A program made the translations under genes and the position numbers. 64,000 nt of DNA, taken from assembly GCF_012489685.1 (NCBI RefSeq), contig NC_080042.1:45684066-45748065 (forward strand), in the 5' to 3' direction. Position 1 is the first letter of the stretch; each line of letters opens with the position of its first letter. The notes under the pieces are model-generated. The model saw only the letters and a list, made by a program, of their open reading frames with translations, had not been told where the DNA came from and did not search any database. The DNA comes from Lotus japonicus (Eukaryota; Streptophyta; Magnoliopsida; Fabales; Fabaceae). This document shows positions 1-11,320 of this stretch, one piece after another.

Positions 1-246
1 CAACTAGGAAATTCTTGGTTAGCTTTGGTACATAATACACTCCTGGTATAAATATACTTGATTGCATGTAGACGTGAACAATGTTTTTCAAACACTCCAT
101 TTCAATATAATTAAAACCAAATAAGAGACTTATGAAGTATTCTACTAAAACATATCACATTAAACATTTTAAGGCGTTATAAAGGAAAAGTTTCTCCTAT
201 CAACGTGGCTTAATCAAATTACATATTGAATTTCTGACCTGTTCAA
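1..246. repeat. Left copy of ~3.3 kb duplicated unit, piece 1
   Basis: This AT-rich non-coding sequence aligns closely with 46434-46680. It is the first piece of a unit whose left copy resumes at 21632 and again at 45710. The last five bases (ttcaa, 242-246) are the target-site duplication of the solo LTR that follows and recur at 21627-21631. The uninterrupted paralogue has ttcaa only once at this point, so it shows the empty site. The unit probably continues beyond the left edge of the window. No gene is seen. Confidence 0.85.
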
Positions 247-2820
247 TGTAAGACCCAAGTTTTTAAGCTTAGAATAAGTGGAAGAGATTTCCATTTACGA
301 TTAGGCTTGACGTATCGTGAAGGAAAAACCTGAACAAGAGTTTATCGGAAGGAATAAATTTGTGAAGGAGAAAGTTCAGGAAAAGTCTGAGGATCGTATC
401 GAAGTCGATATCAGTTATAGCACGATCGTTATACGCTTAAACCTAGGGCAGAAACCCTAGTAAATAGCTAATTTACGCTTATAGTCACGATGGAAACTAA
501 TTCCAGAAATCTTCAGAGAAATGTTAGAATTTCTCTTAATCCTTATATGACCATCGTTTCGAGGCAAAACTCTAGGATCTACGAACGTCCGATTCCAATC
601 ATCGGAAGTTTGCCGAAACCGAAACCCTGGTATTTCAAAACCCTAGAATCAACCGACAATGAAGACTTTTTCTATTTAGAGCTTCAAATGAAGATTCCAC
701 ACGCGTACACCCATTTCTCTTGATGATTTCAATCTTTCTTCAGAAGGAAGTTTTCTATTCCGACATTCGATGCAAAAAGTAACTTATCGGGTAAAATAGT
801 TTTACACCGACTTTGCATTAGTTACCAAAAATACAAGGAGACCTCATTTTAGTTTTGGAATTCTTTCGCCAAAACCTATCTTAGAATTCACGGAGAATGA
901 AGCCGGAAAAATCAGAATCGCGAAACTTTCATTTTCCCGCGTTTTTCCATCTTCTATATAGCAAGCCTCGAAAACCAAAAATCATGCTGATATTTCTTTG
1001 AAGAATTAGAAGATTCAGCGGGGTGAATATCGTGTCTAAAATACGTTGGAATCAGTAGGAAGAAATCGGGATCGCTTTTATATTTTTATCTTAACTCTAT
1101 GAGTTAAATCCTCCGATATCTAAACAAAACTGTACCGGTTTACAAAATATCTATTCATTCTTATCCAATCTCTGATAAATATCTATTCAACCTTATCCAA
1201 TATTTGATAAATATCTGTTCATACTTATCCAATCTTGATAAATATCTATTCATACTTATCCGATCTTTGATAAATATCTTCCATTTCATTCCCTATAAAT
1301 ATGTGAAGCTTGAAACAAAAACCTCACAAACACACACACACAACCCGCGGCTTGGAGAGAAGAGGGAGGAGGAGAGTTTTTCGCCGATTCTTGTCTGATC
1401 GTTCCATAGTTCGTTGCTACCCGTATTTCTCAAGGTACTGATGCTAATCCTTTCTTCTGATCGTAACTTCTGTAGCTTTTCTCTATACTTTTCTGTGCTC
1501 TTAGTTTTGAGGTTTTTGCAAAACTATCTAGATAACTTCATCTTTCTATCTAAACTTATTCCCTGCGTTCCCCTGAGCATGTTTAGCGGATTACATTTCG
1601 CCGATTCTCACCGAATTGCCGCCGAGTTTCAATTCTGTTCATAATACCCATTTTTGGCTAAAGTTCCAACCTTTGGGCTTAAAACCCTCGACTGAGGTTA
1701 GCGTTAGTAAGATTAGTCGTTATAATCGTCGTTAGTATCAACCCCATCTAATTTGTTTTTCGAAACTCTGATTTTGAAATTCTGAGCTGAAAATAATTGA
1801 CCAAAATACCCCTGCGACAGTTTTTGATTCAATAATTTTTCTGAGAGTTTCCTTGGCCTAGATATCGCCTAAGAATACCTAGGAATCGATTTAGATCGAA
1901 GAAAAAGTTCGGAAACCCTATTTTACATAGTGGCCGAAACCTATTGCTTAGGGTACCGTGTCCAAAAATAATTTTTGGGTCTCTATGACCTGAGCCATTG
2001 CGTAGCTCTTTCGATTGTCGAAATTTTGGCGCTGGTTTCGTGTCATTCCGAGTTCTGTAGCTCGAGTTATGATCGTTTTAACGAACAAGGTTCTGTCGTC
2101 TATCCATGCTTAAATATTGTACTCTGAAGCTTCTTAAGCTTTGTCTAACGCTAGTTAGTGTTGTATTGACCGAATTGACTTGTTTTGATTGACCTTCGCT
2201 TCGTTTGCTCAAAGATTCGTTTGGAGGAACACTTGGAGCAGGAAAAGAGGATTGTGAAGGAGCGTTTGAAGAGAACCCTGGAGAATCTACAGGTGAGGGC
2301 TTCTCACTGAACTATTAGCTAATGCTTTAGGTGTCGACGAATTCGACTTGATTTACTGTTTATGCACTTGTTTGTGTTTGCCTGGAAAAATGTTTTCTGA
2401 GGCTTCGGCTGACAATGTAGATTATTCATCTACTGACTGTTTTTTTGAGTTTTGAATCATATGCTATGTGCTACATGGTTAATCTAGGATGTGTGATATC
2501 TGCTATTTATGCTAAGTGCTACGTGTTTAAATTAGGATATGTTGATACATGATTTATGATGGTTGGATTGTGCTAACTTAACTATGCTATTGCACCTATA
2601 TCTGTTATGCTTCAGAGTGAGGATAACGGGCATGTTATGCCGATTTTATTTTGAGATTTTGAGGAAGTTTGATGGGACGGACCGAGGTTCGTACCCTATT
2701 ATTGTTTTATGGGTCGAGACCTTCTCAAAGGAAAATTGAGTTTGAAAAGGATATTGGAAAAACCCCATTTGAATTCACGTAAGAACTTGGGTTGTTCTGT
2801 CTAAGGCAAGAAGGGCTTTT
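247..2820 (+). mobile_element. Tekay-like solo LTR, left part
   Basis: It begins tgtaagacccaag directly after the duplicated target ttcaa. It resembles the LTR at 2821-6955 along its length, including the TATA region, an exon-like block near 2210-2291 and the purine-rich leader. It is cut at 2820 by the complete element; ctttt (2816-2820) is the duplicated target. The rest of the LTR lies at 19918-21626. Joined, the two parts make about 4.28 kb with no internal gag-pol. The flanking TSD shows this is a solo LTR left by LTR-LTR recombination, not a broken complete element. It is clearly diverged from the inner element, so it belongs to a related family or subfamily. Confidence 0.85.
1293..1302 (+). 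promoter_or_regulatory. TATA box of the outer solo LTR
   Basis: The motif ctataaatat is followed within about 100 bp by a pyrimidine/purine leader and then a donor-like caag/gtactg at about 1434. The arrangement matches the TATA region of the other two Tekay-like LTRs. Confidence 0.55.
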
Positions 2821-3492
2821 TGTAAGGCCCAAGTTTTAACGCTTTGGATAAGTGAATAAAATAAAAGAGTTATTTGATTAAGATAAATTTGGGAAGGAAA
2901 AAGGTTCAGGAAAAGTTCAAGAATTTATCGAAAAACCGATAAGAGTTATAGCACGACTAACATACGCTTAATCCTAGGTCAAAGGTATTAGTGAATAGTT
3001 AATTTACGCTTTAGGACACGATGGAACTAATTCCAAAAATCCTCAGAGAAATGTTAGAACTTCTCTTTTCCGTCCTTAAACAACCATTTCGATGCGAAAT
3101 CCTGGAAAGTACGAACGTCAAATTCCAATTCTCGGAAGTTTGCCGAAACGGAATCCCTGATAGTTCGAGAAACCTAAGATCGACAGACGATGAAGACTTT
3201 TTCTATTCGGAGCTGCAAATGAAGATTCCACCCGCGTTCTCCTATTTCTCTCATCATTCCTAATCTTTCTTCAGAAGGAAGTTTTCTCATCCGACGATCA
3301 CTGCAAAAAGTAGTTTTTCGGGATAAACCGACTTACACCGACTTATGCCGATTTTGGATCTTTTGGTTTAATTCCAAGAATCCTGTTTTGAGTTCTGGAA
3401 TTCTGTCGCCAGAACCTATCTTAGAATGCGCAGAGGAACGCGCAGGAAAAATCGGAATCGCAAAAAAATCATTTTTCCGTTTTTTCCAAAAC

Positions 3493-3502
3493 CTATAAAT
3501 AG
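3493..3502 (+). promoter_or_regulatory. TATA box of Tekay-like 5' LTR
   Basis: The motif ctataaatag would place transcription start near 3525, just before a C-rich leader and a GA run. The identical box in the 3' LTR is at 16450-16459, and an equivalent box is at 27025-27034 in another LTR family. It should drive the genomic RNA. Confidence 0.75.
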
Positions 3503-4303
3503 CTTGAAAATTAGATTTTTTGCAAAAAAACCCATTTTCCCCTCCCCCAAAACCGCGAGTTCCTAGAGAGAGAGAGAGATCCGGATCTTCGTCGTTTCTT
3601 GCCCGTTTGCTTCACCGATCGTCACTAATCGAAGACCTCGAGGTAGGTAATCTATACTCTCCTTCGAATCGTCGTTTCTGTCCACTTCTCCTGCGACTTT
3701 CTGAGTTCAAAATTTTGAGGTTTTTGAAAAACTGTTCAAATCAGCTGATTTCAGCGTCTAAACTTCTTCCCTGCATGCTCCTGAGCGTGTTCTGCGGATT
3801 AGATTTTGTCAAATGTCGACGAAATGCCGCCGGGATCAATTTCTACCCTAAATACCCATTTTTCGGCAAAGTCGCAACCTTTACGCTCTAATCTATCGAC
3901 TTGGCTTAGTGCTAGTAGGATTTGTCGTCATAAACGTCGTTGTGGACGTCCCCATCCAATTTGTTTTTCAAAAATTCAATTTTGAAATTCTGAGCTAAAA
4001 ATAATGACCAAACTACCCCTATATCAGTTTTCGATCCGAAAATTTTTCCGAGCCTAGAACCGTCTTAGTTACGGCTTACGTTAACCTAGGAACCAAGTTT
4101 GATCGAAGAAAAATCGACCCTCCCAATTAGAGGAAGTGGCCGAGAGCTATATCAAGGGGGGAGGAGAATCCGATTTTTCGAAAACTTGTCTTAACGCGTT
4201 AGATTGTCGTACCACGGAGGTAGTAGTGTACTGTGTAACCCTAGGACTCTTTGATTGCTGAGTTTCTGACTCTTGGTGTTGATTTCTGTGATTTTTGCTT
4301 AAG

Positions 4304-4381
4304 GTTCGTTTGAGGAGATTCCCGGAAAACAAGGAGAAGAGCTTGAAGAACATTTTGAGGAGGAAGCTGGAAGACCCACCG
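4304..4381 (+). other. Candidate 78-nt exon within the LTR
   Basis: The block lies between an acceptor-like sequence (gcttaag) and a donor-like sequence (accg/gtgagg). An upstream donor-like site is at 3642/3643 (ctcgag/gtaggt), and an acceptor-like site at 5940/5941 precedes the LTR ORF. The other two Tekay-like LTRs keep this block at the same length with the donor in the same place. One frame is open in this LTR and in the outer solo LTR and joins the downstream ORF in phase 0. No upstream ATG is in frame, so it could equally be a leader exon. Splicing is inferred only. Confidence 0.4.
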
Positions 4382-5035
4382 GTGAGGGCTACTCTCTGAA
4401 TTACTAGATAATGCTTTAGGTGTCGACAAGTTCGACTTGATTTATGTGTTATGCACTTAATTGCTAAATGCCTGAATTGTTTCTCTGGGGCTTCGGCCGA
4501 CCTTGTTGAGTAATTGATGCCATGATATTGTGTGCTAAATGATTCACATGCTATGTGCTACGTGGTTAACTTAGGATGTGTTGGAATATGCTGTTTATGC
4601 TTTTGACTGAGCTGTTTTATTTATGCTATTCCACTTGTACCTGAGATTCTGAAGAGTGAGGTTTACGGGCAGGTCATGCCAAATTTTTATGAGATTTTGA
4701 GAGAGTTTTAAAAGGACGAACGGAGTTCGGACCTTGTCATGCTCCAATGGATCGAGACCTTCTCAGGGAATTACTTGGGATTATGGGAACTTTGAAACTC
4801 ATAGGGAATACGATAAGACTAAAAAGGAGCTATTTTTACAAAGAAAATTCATAAGATATTAAACAACCTCTAAACCTTTAAATAAAGATAACAATCTCGG
4901 ATGCAAGCAGTTTTGGAGAACGAGAAGTGTCGTCGGATCCAAGTGTTGAGAAGATTGCGAGTTCTGGGTATGTTGATACTCATTCGCTCTGGGAGCAGTT
5001 TGTTTAGCCATCCAAGGGATGAGCCGAGAAGCTTC

Positions 5036-5282
5036 ACGGAGGTGTGAGACCTTGTGAATGCGTGATACTCCACTGAGGCGTGAGACCTTGTGGAAAGCAT
5101 GGATCTTCACTGAGGCGTGAGACCTCGTGAACAGCATGAAACTTCATTGAAGCGTGAGACTTCGTGCAAGTGTGTAAATTCACTGAGGCGTGAGACCTTG
5201 TGAAAGCATAAAACTTCACTGAAGCGTGAGACTTTGTGAATGTGTGAGACTCCACAGAAGCGTGAGACTTCGTGAGAGCATT
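5036..5282 (+). repeat. 36-37 bp minisatellite in the LTR (about 7 units)
   Basis: The core gtgagac recurs at 5044, 5080, 5117, 5154, 5190, 5226 and 5262, giving a period of 36-37 bp. Units vary (gaggcgtgagacct versus gaagcgtgagactt). An identical array is in the 3' LTR. The outer solo LTR lacks it at the matching place (about 20240-20330), so it arose in this family. Confidence 0.9.
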
Positions 5283-5991
5283 GATGACTCGAAGAGTTGT
5301 CGTGAGTGGTTGCACTCTTTTGTTTATGATTAATTGTATTTTGTCGCAGAATCGACATTTACCTTAGGGTATTCTTTTAGAGACTTTAAGTTATCTAGAA
5401 CACGTGGCGACGTGTCGGGTGAGGTCGGAGACGTTGTTTGGCTAATCACTTGCATTCATGCACTCATTTTGAGGTTAATACACGGCGTGATACCGGACCT
5501 CGGTGGATTCCAAAATGGTCATAAGACCCGGATTTCCATATTTAGGACACTACGGTGGTCCTCAGTAGCAGACGGAATGGCAGACCTACGGGTTCACTGC
5601 TGATCTGACTACTTTTGTGTGGTGTAAGAGACACGCGAGCAGGAAGGTACCCACCGTGGCTGGTGTTAGGGCCGCCTCGTTGATGTCCATCCTTCTTCCG
5701 GAATGCATTTTGTTACCCAGCATTGCATTTCATGCAACATACATGCTGACTTAGTTGCTGAGTGTGATTGGTAACTGTTTATCCTATTTTTTTGAGGCAT
5801 GCTACTTGTTTTATGGTTCTTTATATTCATTGTGATACATGCAACCCTAGGAATCTATCCCAAAACTTATAAGCCTGAGCGGCAAGTATTTATTAACCTA
5901 TAATTATATCTGGTTTTATTATTTATATAATTCTTTGGAGTTGACCCTCGCGTCTGCTGTGTGTGTTTGGGCGGACTACGCCATTTGTCAG

Positions 5992-6471
5992 ATGAGTATG
6001 GGGGATTGGTTTACCATGGTCAGCCCCTCGGGGGGGACCAGGTACGAGATGCTTGATCAAGACGACCCAGGTGCATGGGTGGTCGATCCCGAGGGCCACC
6101 GTGCGACCTACACCGGTCGGGTCATGGAGGACCGTGTCGACCGATTCGGACGCTTGACGGAAGGGGTGATGAGGAGGCACATAGTGAGCTTCAACCTGCC
6201 TCCAGGAGTACACTGTGGACCCGGCTTGGGAGTACCTCCACCGCCACCATCCCCTTCGGATGATGAGGACCCCTCTGAGGAGCTGCCAGTAGGTGGGGCT
6301 TCGACGGTGTCCAGTCCGTCTGCTGCTGCTGTCGTTGCGGATCTCGTTCCGGGCCCCGAGCCCGAGAGGCCAGTGCAGGAGCGCATTAGGGTGGACAGAG
6401 AGGGCAGTGTTGAGTATGTCGACTTAGTCGTCCTGGATGCAGATTCGGATGACGACCGCGCTAGCGCGTAG
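5992..6471 (+). CDS. LTR-embedded ORF of unknown function (5' LTR copy)
   Basis: The frame has 160 codons including the stop, all inside the LTR. I chose ATG 5992, the first of two close Met codons (MSM), because the same Met follows Cys-Gln in all three LTR families; the frame stays open upstream to at least 5935. The N-terminal half is globular-looking and contains GDWF, SPSGGTR, RVMEDR and SFNLP. A proline run follows, and the tail is acidic with several Asp-Ser-Asp stretches. I do not recognise the family. A diverged LTR at 29073-29311 aligns at protein level with many synonymous changes, suggesting the product was once selected. It is not gag, pol or a known domain. It would be translated only from a long-leader or spliced RNA, as ATGs occur upstream. 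Confidence 0.5.
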   Translation: MSMGDWFTMVSPSGGTRYEMLDQDDPGAWVVDPEGHRATYTGRVMEDRVDRFGRLTEGVMRRHIVSFNLPPGVHCGPGLGVPPPPPSPSDDEDPSEELPVGGASTVSSPSAAAVVADLVPGPEPERPVQERIRVDREGSVEYVDLVVLDADSDDDRASA

Positions 6472-6959
6472 GATCGAGTGCTAGTGTGGGCTCCTCGGGT
6501 AGGGATAGTGTAGGAGTAGTGTCGATGCTCTGACCGTCATGCTTCAGTTTTGGGGACAGGGTAGTTTCCTACCGGTAGCTTTTTGTGTGGTTTCCTATGG
6601 GGATCACAGAGAGCTGGTTGGATTTTTAGGGGGTCTTTTCTTAGGCCGCTGGGCCAACTTGTTCTCAGATTTTGAGGTTAGTGTTGCGGACACAGTATTT
6701 TTACCTTGGACTGTACATATTGCCTTCGGGCGTTACTCTTTTTCTGTCACCCGTCACTGGAGGTTACTCGTGACGTGGTAGTGTTTAGCGAGGCATGTAT
6801 ATATAGTTGTATAGTAGTTCCTTTTATCTTTTGTTGGGGAGTTTATTGCTTTCTGTCTTTAGTTATATTGTCGAAAAAAAAATAATTCACGTTTTTCCGC
6901 TTAAAGTATTTTCTTTTGGTTACTAAAGTGACGCCACCGAAATCGGGGTGTTACATTTG

Positions 6960-6971
6960 TGGTATCAGAGC
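6960..6971 (+). other. Primer binding site, initiator Met tRNA type
   Basis: The sequence tggtatcagagc lies four bases after the LTR end and matches the complement of the plant initiator methionine tRNA 3' end. It is the minus-strand priming site and marks the start of the internal region. Confidence 0.9.
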
Positions 6972-7167
6972 TTGTCGAGTCTTTCGGGAGTCTTTGGGGA
7001 ATAGGTCTTCTGTGCTAGGTTGTGTGACTCTGCAAAGAGTAAAAATTGATTGTCTGCCAAGCGATTTTTCGCTTAGAATTGTTTGAAGTTATTGCTTAAT
7101 CATATTGTATAGTTATATTAGATGCTATCTTATGATGAGCACTAACTGTTTGTTAATTTAGCAGAAC

Positions 7168-10100
7168 ATGGTGAACGCTAACCAACTAGCTGAGATGATG
7201 GCCACTATGGCCCAAGCTGTGACTGCACAGGCAAACGATAATGCTATGAGGCGTGCTGCTGAGGAGGCACGTGATCAGCACCAACGCCAGAGGGAAGTGA
7301 CAATGGATCAGAACAGAGGCCTGAATGATTTTAGGAGACAGGATCCACCTAAGTTCTCGGGGGGTACGGACCCGGACAAAGCGGATCTCTGGATCCAGGA
7401 GATTGAAAAGATCTTCGGTGTATTACAGACTGCTGAGGGGGCCAAGGTGGGAATGGCAACCTTTCTACTGTTGGGTGATGCTGAGTACTGGTGGAGAGGC
7501 GCCAGAGGAATGATGGAAGCAAACAACTTGGAAGTGAATTGGGTTTCGTTTCGTGCTGCTTTTCTGGAGAAGTATTTTCCAGATAGTGCTCGGGACGAGC
7601 GTGAGTCGCAATTCCTGACACTTCGTCAGGGTAGCATGTCCATCCCGGAATATGCTGCCAAGCTGGAATCGTTGGCCAAGCACTTTCGATTTTTCCGCAA
7701 TGGGGTCGATGAACCCTACATGTGCAAGCGCTTTGTGAATGGGCTGAGGCTCGATATTGAAGACTCGGTGAAACCGTTGGGAATCACTCGTTTTCAGACT
7801 TTGGTTGAGAAAGCCACTGAGGTGGAGATAATGAAGAACAGGAGACTGAACCGTGTTGGAACAGGAGGGCCGATGAGGTCGGGCTCTCAAAATTTTCAAG
7901 GCAGAGGGAGATTTCAGAGTAGGAGGCCGTATCAACGTCCTGCAGATAGAGGAATTGCTTCAGGATCTTATAGGCCCATGGTGGGTACTGCTGGAGGTTC
8001 TGGAGGTCAGACTGTGAACAGGGAGATGACCTGTTACAGATGTGGGCAGCCTGGGCACTATGCCAATGCTTGTACTGACATGAGGCCCAAATGCTTTAAC
8101 TGTAACAAGTTGGGGCATACTGCTGCTCAATGCAGAGCACCCAAGACAGAACCGGCTGTTAACACTGCTCGTGGGAAGCGTCCTGCTGCCAAGGCAAGAG
8201 TCTACACCATGGATGGTGAAGAAGCTGAAGGGGTTGATGGTCTGATCAGGGAAGACTGCGAGATTGACGGTAATCTCCTAACTGTACTTTTCGATTCCGG
8301 AGCAACGCACTCTTTTATCTCTAGGGAATGTGCTGCTAGATTAAAACTTCCCATTACTACTTTGAGTTTCGATCTTATAGTCACCACACCTGCCAAAACT
8401 CTGCTTGCCAATACTGCATGCATGTATTGCCCAGTAACCTATAGGGATAAAGTTTACCATGCTAACCTAGTGTGCCTAACTCTCAAGAACCTAGATGTTA
8501 TCCTAGGGATGGACTGGTTGTCCCACTACCATTGTCTTCTGGACTGTAGCCGAAAGAGAGTGGTATTTCCTGACTCGGATCTTTCCGAGTATCTATCCGC
8601 CAATCATATTAGCGTCTCTCTAAATGAAGGATCTCAAGAGTATTCAGTTTTGTTGAGCTTGGAGAGTAAAGGGAATTCGGAAGTGAGTAATATTCCAGTT
8701 GTGAGGGACTTCGCGGATGTTTTTCCTGGCGATGTACCTGGTTTGCCGCCTGTACGCGACATTGAGTTTGCTATTGACATCGTACCGGGAACAGGACCGA
8801 TTTCGATTGCACCATATCGGATGGCACCTGCGGAATTGGTGGAGTTGAAGTCTCAACTTGAGGATCTTCTGTCGAAGGGATTCATCCGACCAAGCGTTTC
8901 ACCTTGGGGAGCACCCGTCTTATTGGTGAAAAACAAGGATGGGAAATCTAGACTTTGTGTCGACTATCGACAACTGAACAAAGTGACCGTCAAGAATAGG
9001 TATCCGCTACCTAGAATTGATGATTTGATGGATCAACTGCGAGGAGCTGCGATATTCTCAAAGATAGACTTGAAGTCGGGTTACCATCAGATCAGAGTAA
9101 AGACTGAGGATATCCAGAAGACGGCATTCCGGACTCGTTATGGACACTATGAGTATCTAGTGATGCCATTTGGGGTGACAAACGCACCTGCTATCTTCAT
9201 GGATTATATGAACAGGACATTCCATCCGTTCTTGGATCGATTCGTCGTGGTGTTTATCGACGACATTCTGATCTACTCAAAGAACGCTGAAGATCACGAA
9301 GGGCACTTGCGTCAGGTTTTGCAAGTGTTGAGAGAGACAAAGCTGTACGCCAACCCTTCTAAGTGTGAATTTTGGCTCGAAGAGGTAAAATTCTTGGGCC
9401 ATGTGATCTCTAAAGAAGGTATAGCTGTGGATCCAGCTAAGGTAGAGACGGTGTTGTCATGGGAACGGCCAAAGACCGTGACTGAGATAAGGAGTTTTGT
9501 CGGTTTGGCGGGATACTATCGTCGCTTCATTGAGAATTTCGCCAAGATCGTTGGACCCTTGACTCAACTTACGAGAAAGGATCAACCTTTTGCATGGACC
9601 GAAGCGTGCGAAACTAGCTTTCAGACAATGAAGGAACGTTTGACGACGTCACCTGTACTCGTCTTACCGCAACCAGAGGAATCGTATGAAGTGTACTGTG
9701 ATGCTTCGCATCAAGGTTTGGGATGTGTGCTGATGCAGCATCGGAAAGTGGTGGCTTATGCTTCACGACAACTGAAGACTCATGAGAAGAACTATCCGAC
9801 TCATGACTTAGAACTTGCTGCCATTGTGTTTTCGTTGAAGATCTGGAGACATCACTTATATGGATGCAATTTCACCATATTTAGTGATCACAAGAGCTTG
9901 AAGTACTTGTTCGACCAGAAGGAGTTGAACATGAGACAACGACGTTGGATGGAGTTTTCTCAAGGATTACGATTTTACCTTACATTACCATCCTGGAAAA
10001 GCTAATGTTGTTGCTGATGCATTGAGCAGGAAGATGCATATCTCGTCAATGATGGTGAAGGAGCTGCAACTGCTGGAACAATTCCGAGATTTGAGTTTTG

Positions 10101-11205
10101 GACGTAAGAGTATCCGAGGGAGAACTGAGGTTCGGGATGATCAGGATTACCAATGGATTGATGGAAGAATCCGAGACCAACAGTTACAAGATGAATTTTT
10201 ACTCGGAAAAAGGAATTTGGTAATTCAGGGTAAGGACCCGGAATTCAAGGTAGGAAGTGACAATATCCTACGGTGTAAGGGTAGAGTTTGCGTACCTAAC
10301 AACCCTGACTTAAGAAGGTTGATAATGGACGAAGGTCACAAAAGTAAGTTGAGCATTCACCCTGGAATGAAAAAGATGCATCAGGACTTGAAGATGAATT
10401 TTTGGTGGCCAGGAATGAAAAGACAAGTGGCAGAATATGTAGCTGCATGTTTAACCTGTCAAAAGGCAGAGGTGGAACATCAGAAATCTGCGGGTATGCT
10501 ACAAAGCTTGGATGTACCTCAATGGAAATGGGATATCATATCGATGGATTTTGTCGTGGCATTGCCAAGGACCCAAAAGGGATATGATTCGATTTGGGTA
10601 ATCGTGGATCGACTGACTAAGTCGGCTCATTTCATACCTGTGAGAACTACGTACAACGTGGATAAGCTATCAGAGATTTATATAGATGAGATTGTGCGAC
10701 TTCATGGAGTGCCAACAAGTATCGTTTCCGATAGAGACCCGAAGTTTACTTCACATTTGTGGAGAGCTCTTCATGAGGCTTTGGGAACAAGGCTGAGATT
10801 AAGTTCTGCTTATCATCCACAGACTGATGGGCAAACTGAGAGAACTATCCAATCATTGGAGGATTTGCTACGAGCTTGCGTGTTAGACAACAAGGGCAGC
10901 TGGGATACCCTATTGCCACTGATTGAATTCACATATAACAACAGTTTTCATACGACCATAGGTATGGCACCGTATGAGGCATTGTATGGCCGCAAGTGTA
11001 GAACACCTTTATGTTGGTATCAAGATGGAGAGAATCTGTTAGTAGGACCGGAACTTCTGCAACAGACAACTGAGAAGATTAAACAGATCAGAGAGAAGAT
11101 GAAGGCTTCTCAGAGTAGACAGAAGAGCTATGCAGATCAAAGGCGCAGAACCCTGGAATTCGAAGAGGGAGATCATGTGTTTCTGCGAGTTACTCAGACT
11201 ACAGG
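7168..11205 (+). pseudogene. Tekay-like gag-pol, left duplicate with three frameshifts, cut by gap
   Basis: The first 930 or so codons match the intact copy at 11321 residue for residue: gag, two CCHC knuckles, protease, reverse transcriptase and most of RNase H. The frame then breaks at about 9955-9958 (one T too many in a T run), 10095-10099 (one T too many) and 10165-10168 (one A too few). After these the integrase continues in frame until the N run. All three differences are single-base homopolymer length errors, and nothing else in the 4.05 kb differs that I can see. This looks like unpolished sequence at a contig end, not biological decay. Treat it as the same locus as 11306-15357 unless long reads show otherwise. 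Confidence 0.8.
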
Positions 11206-11305
11206 NNNNNNNNNNNNNNNNNNNNNNNNNNNNNNNNNNNNNNNNNNNNNNNNNNNNNNNNNNNNNNNNNNNNNNNNNNNNNNNNNNNNNNNNNNNNNNN
11301 NNNNN
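11206..11305. other. Assembly gap, 100 N
   Basis: Exactly 100 unknown bases, the usual fixed-size placeholder for a scaffold join of unknown distance. The base after the gap returns to the position equivalent to 7153, so the flanking contig ends overlap by about 4.05 kb instead of being separated by missing sequence. Confidence 0.98.
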
Positions 11306-11320
11306 TTAATTTAGCAGAAC

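Larger units (their letters stand above)
2821..6955 (+). repeat. 5' LTR of the complete Tekay-like element
   Basis: The LTR is 4,135 bp, runs from tgtaaggccc to ggggtgttaca, and is repeated at 15777-19912. Differences seen by eye are an extra A in the right copy near 15982, G/A near 3672, G/T near 4826 and A/C near 6676. It holds a TATA box, exon-like blocks, a 36-bp minisatellite and a 160-codon ORF. Most of its length is downstream of the TATA box, so the R-U5 leader is unusually long. Confidence 0.95.

Noticed and set aside
247..2820. Outer element as a truncated complete retrotransposon
   Set aside because: Both outer ends carry the same 5-bp target duplicate, and the joined parts are one LTR in length and order. 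Solo LTR fits, truncation does not.
3520..3891. 123-codon plus frame across the LTR start site (and 16477-16848)
   Set aside because: It has no ATG at its start and crosses the predicted transcription start and a donor-like site. It is better explained as leader plus intron.
5036..5282. Regular 36-bp repeats resembling a CRISPR array
   Set aside because: Units are contiguous variants of one sequence without unique spacers, and the context is a plant retrotransposon LTR. It is a minisatellite.
4859..5358. Several overlapping minus-strand frames in the LTR
   Set aside because: They are translations of the 36-bp minisatellite and shift frame with each unit. No independent support.
6960..6971. 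tggtatcagagc as part of a tRNA gene (also at 57963, 62791 and 39770)
   Set aside because: No cloverleaf around it. Each instance sits directly inside an LTR and is a primer binding site.
7308..7935. Minus-strand and alternate-frame ORFs inside gag-pol
   Set aside because: They duplicate exactly in the second copy and are shadows of the gag-pol frame.
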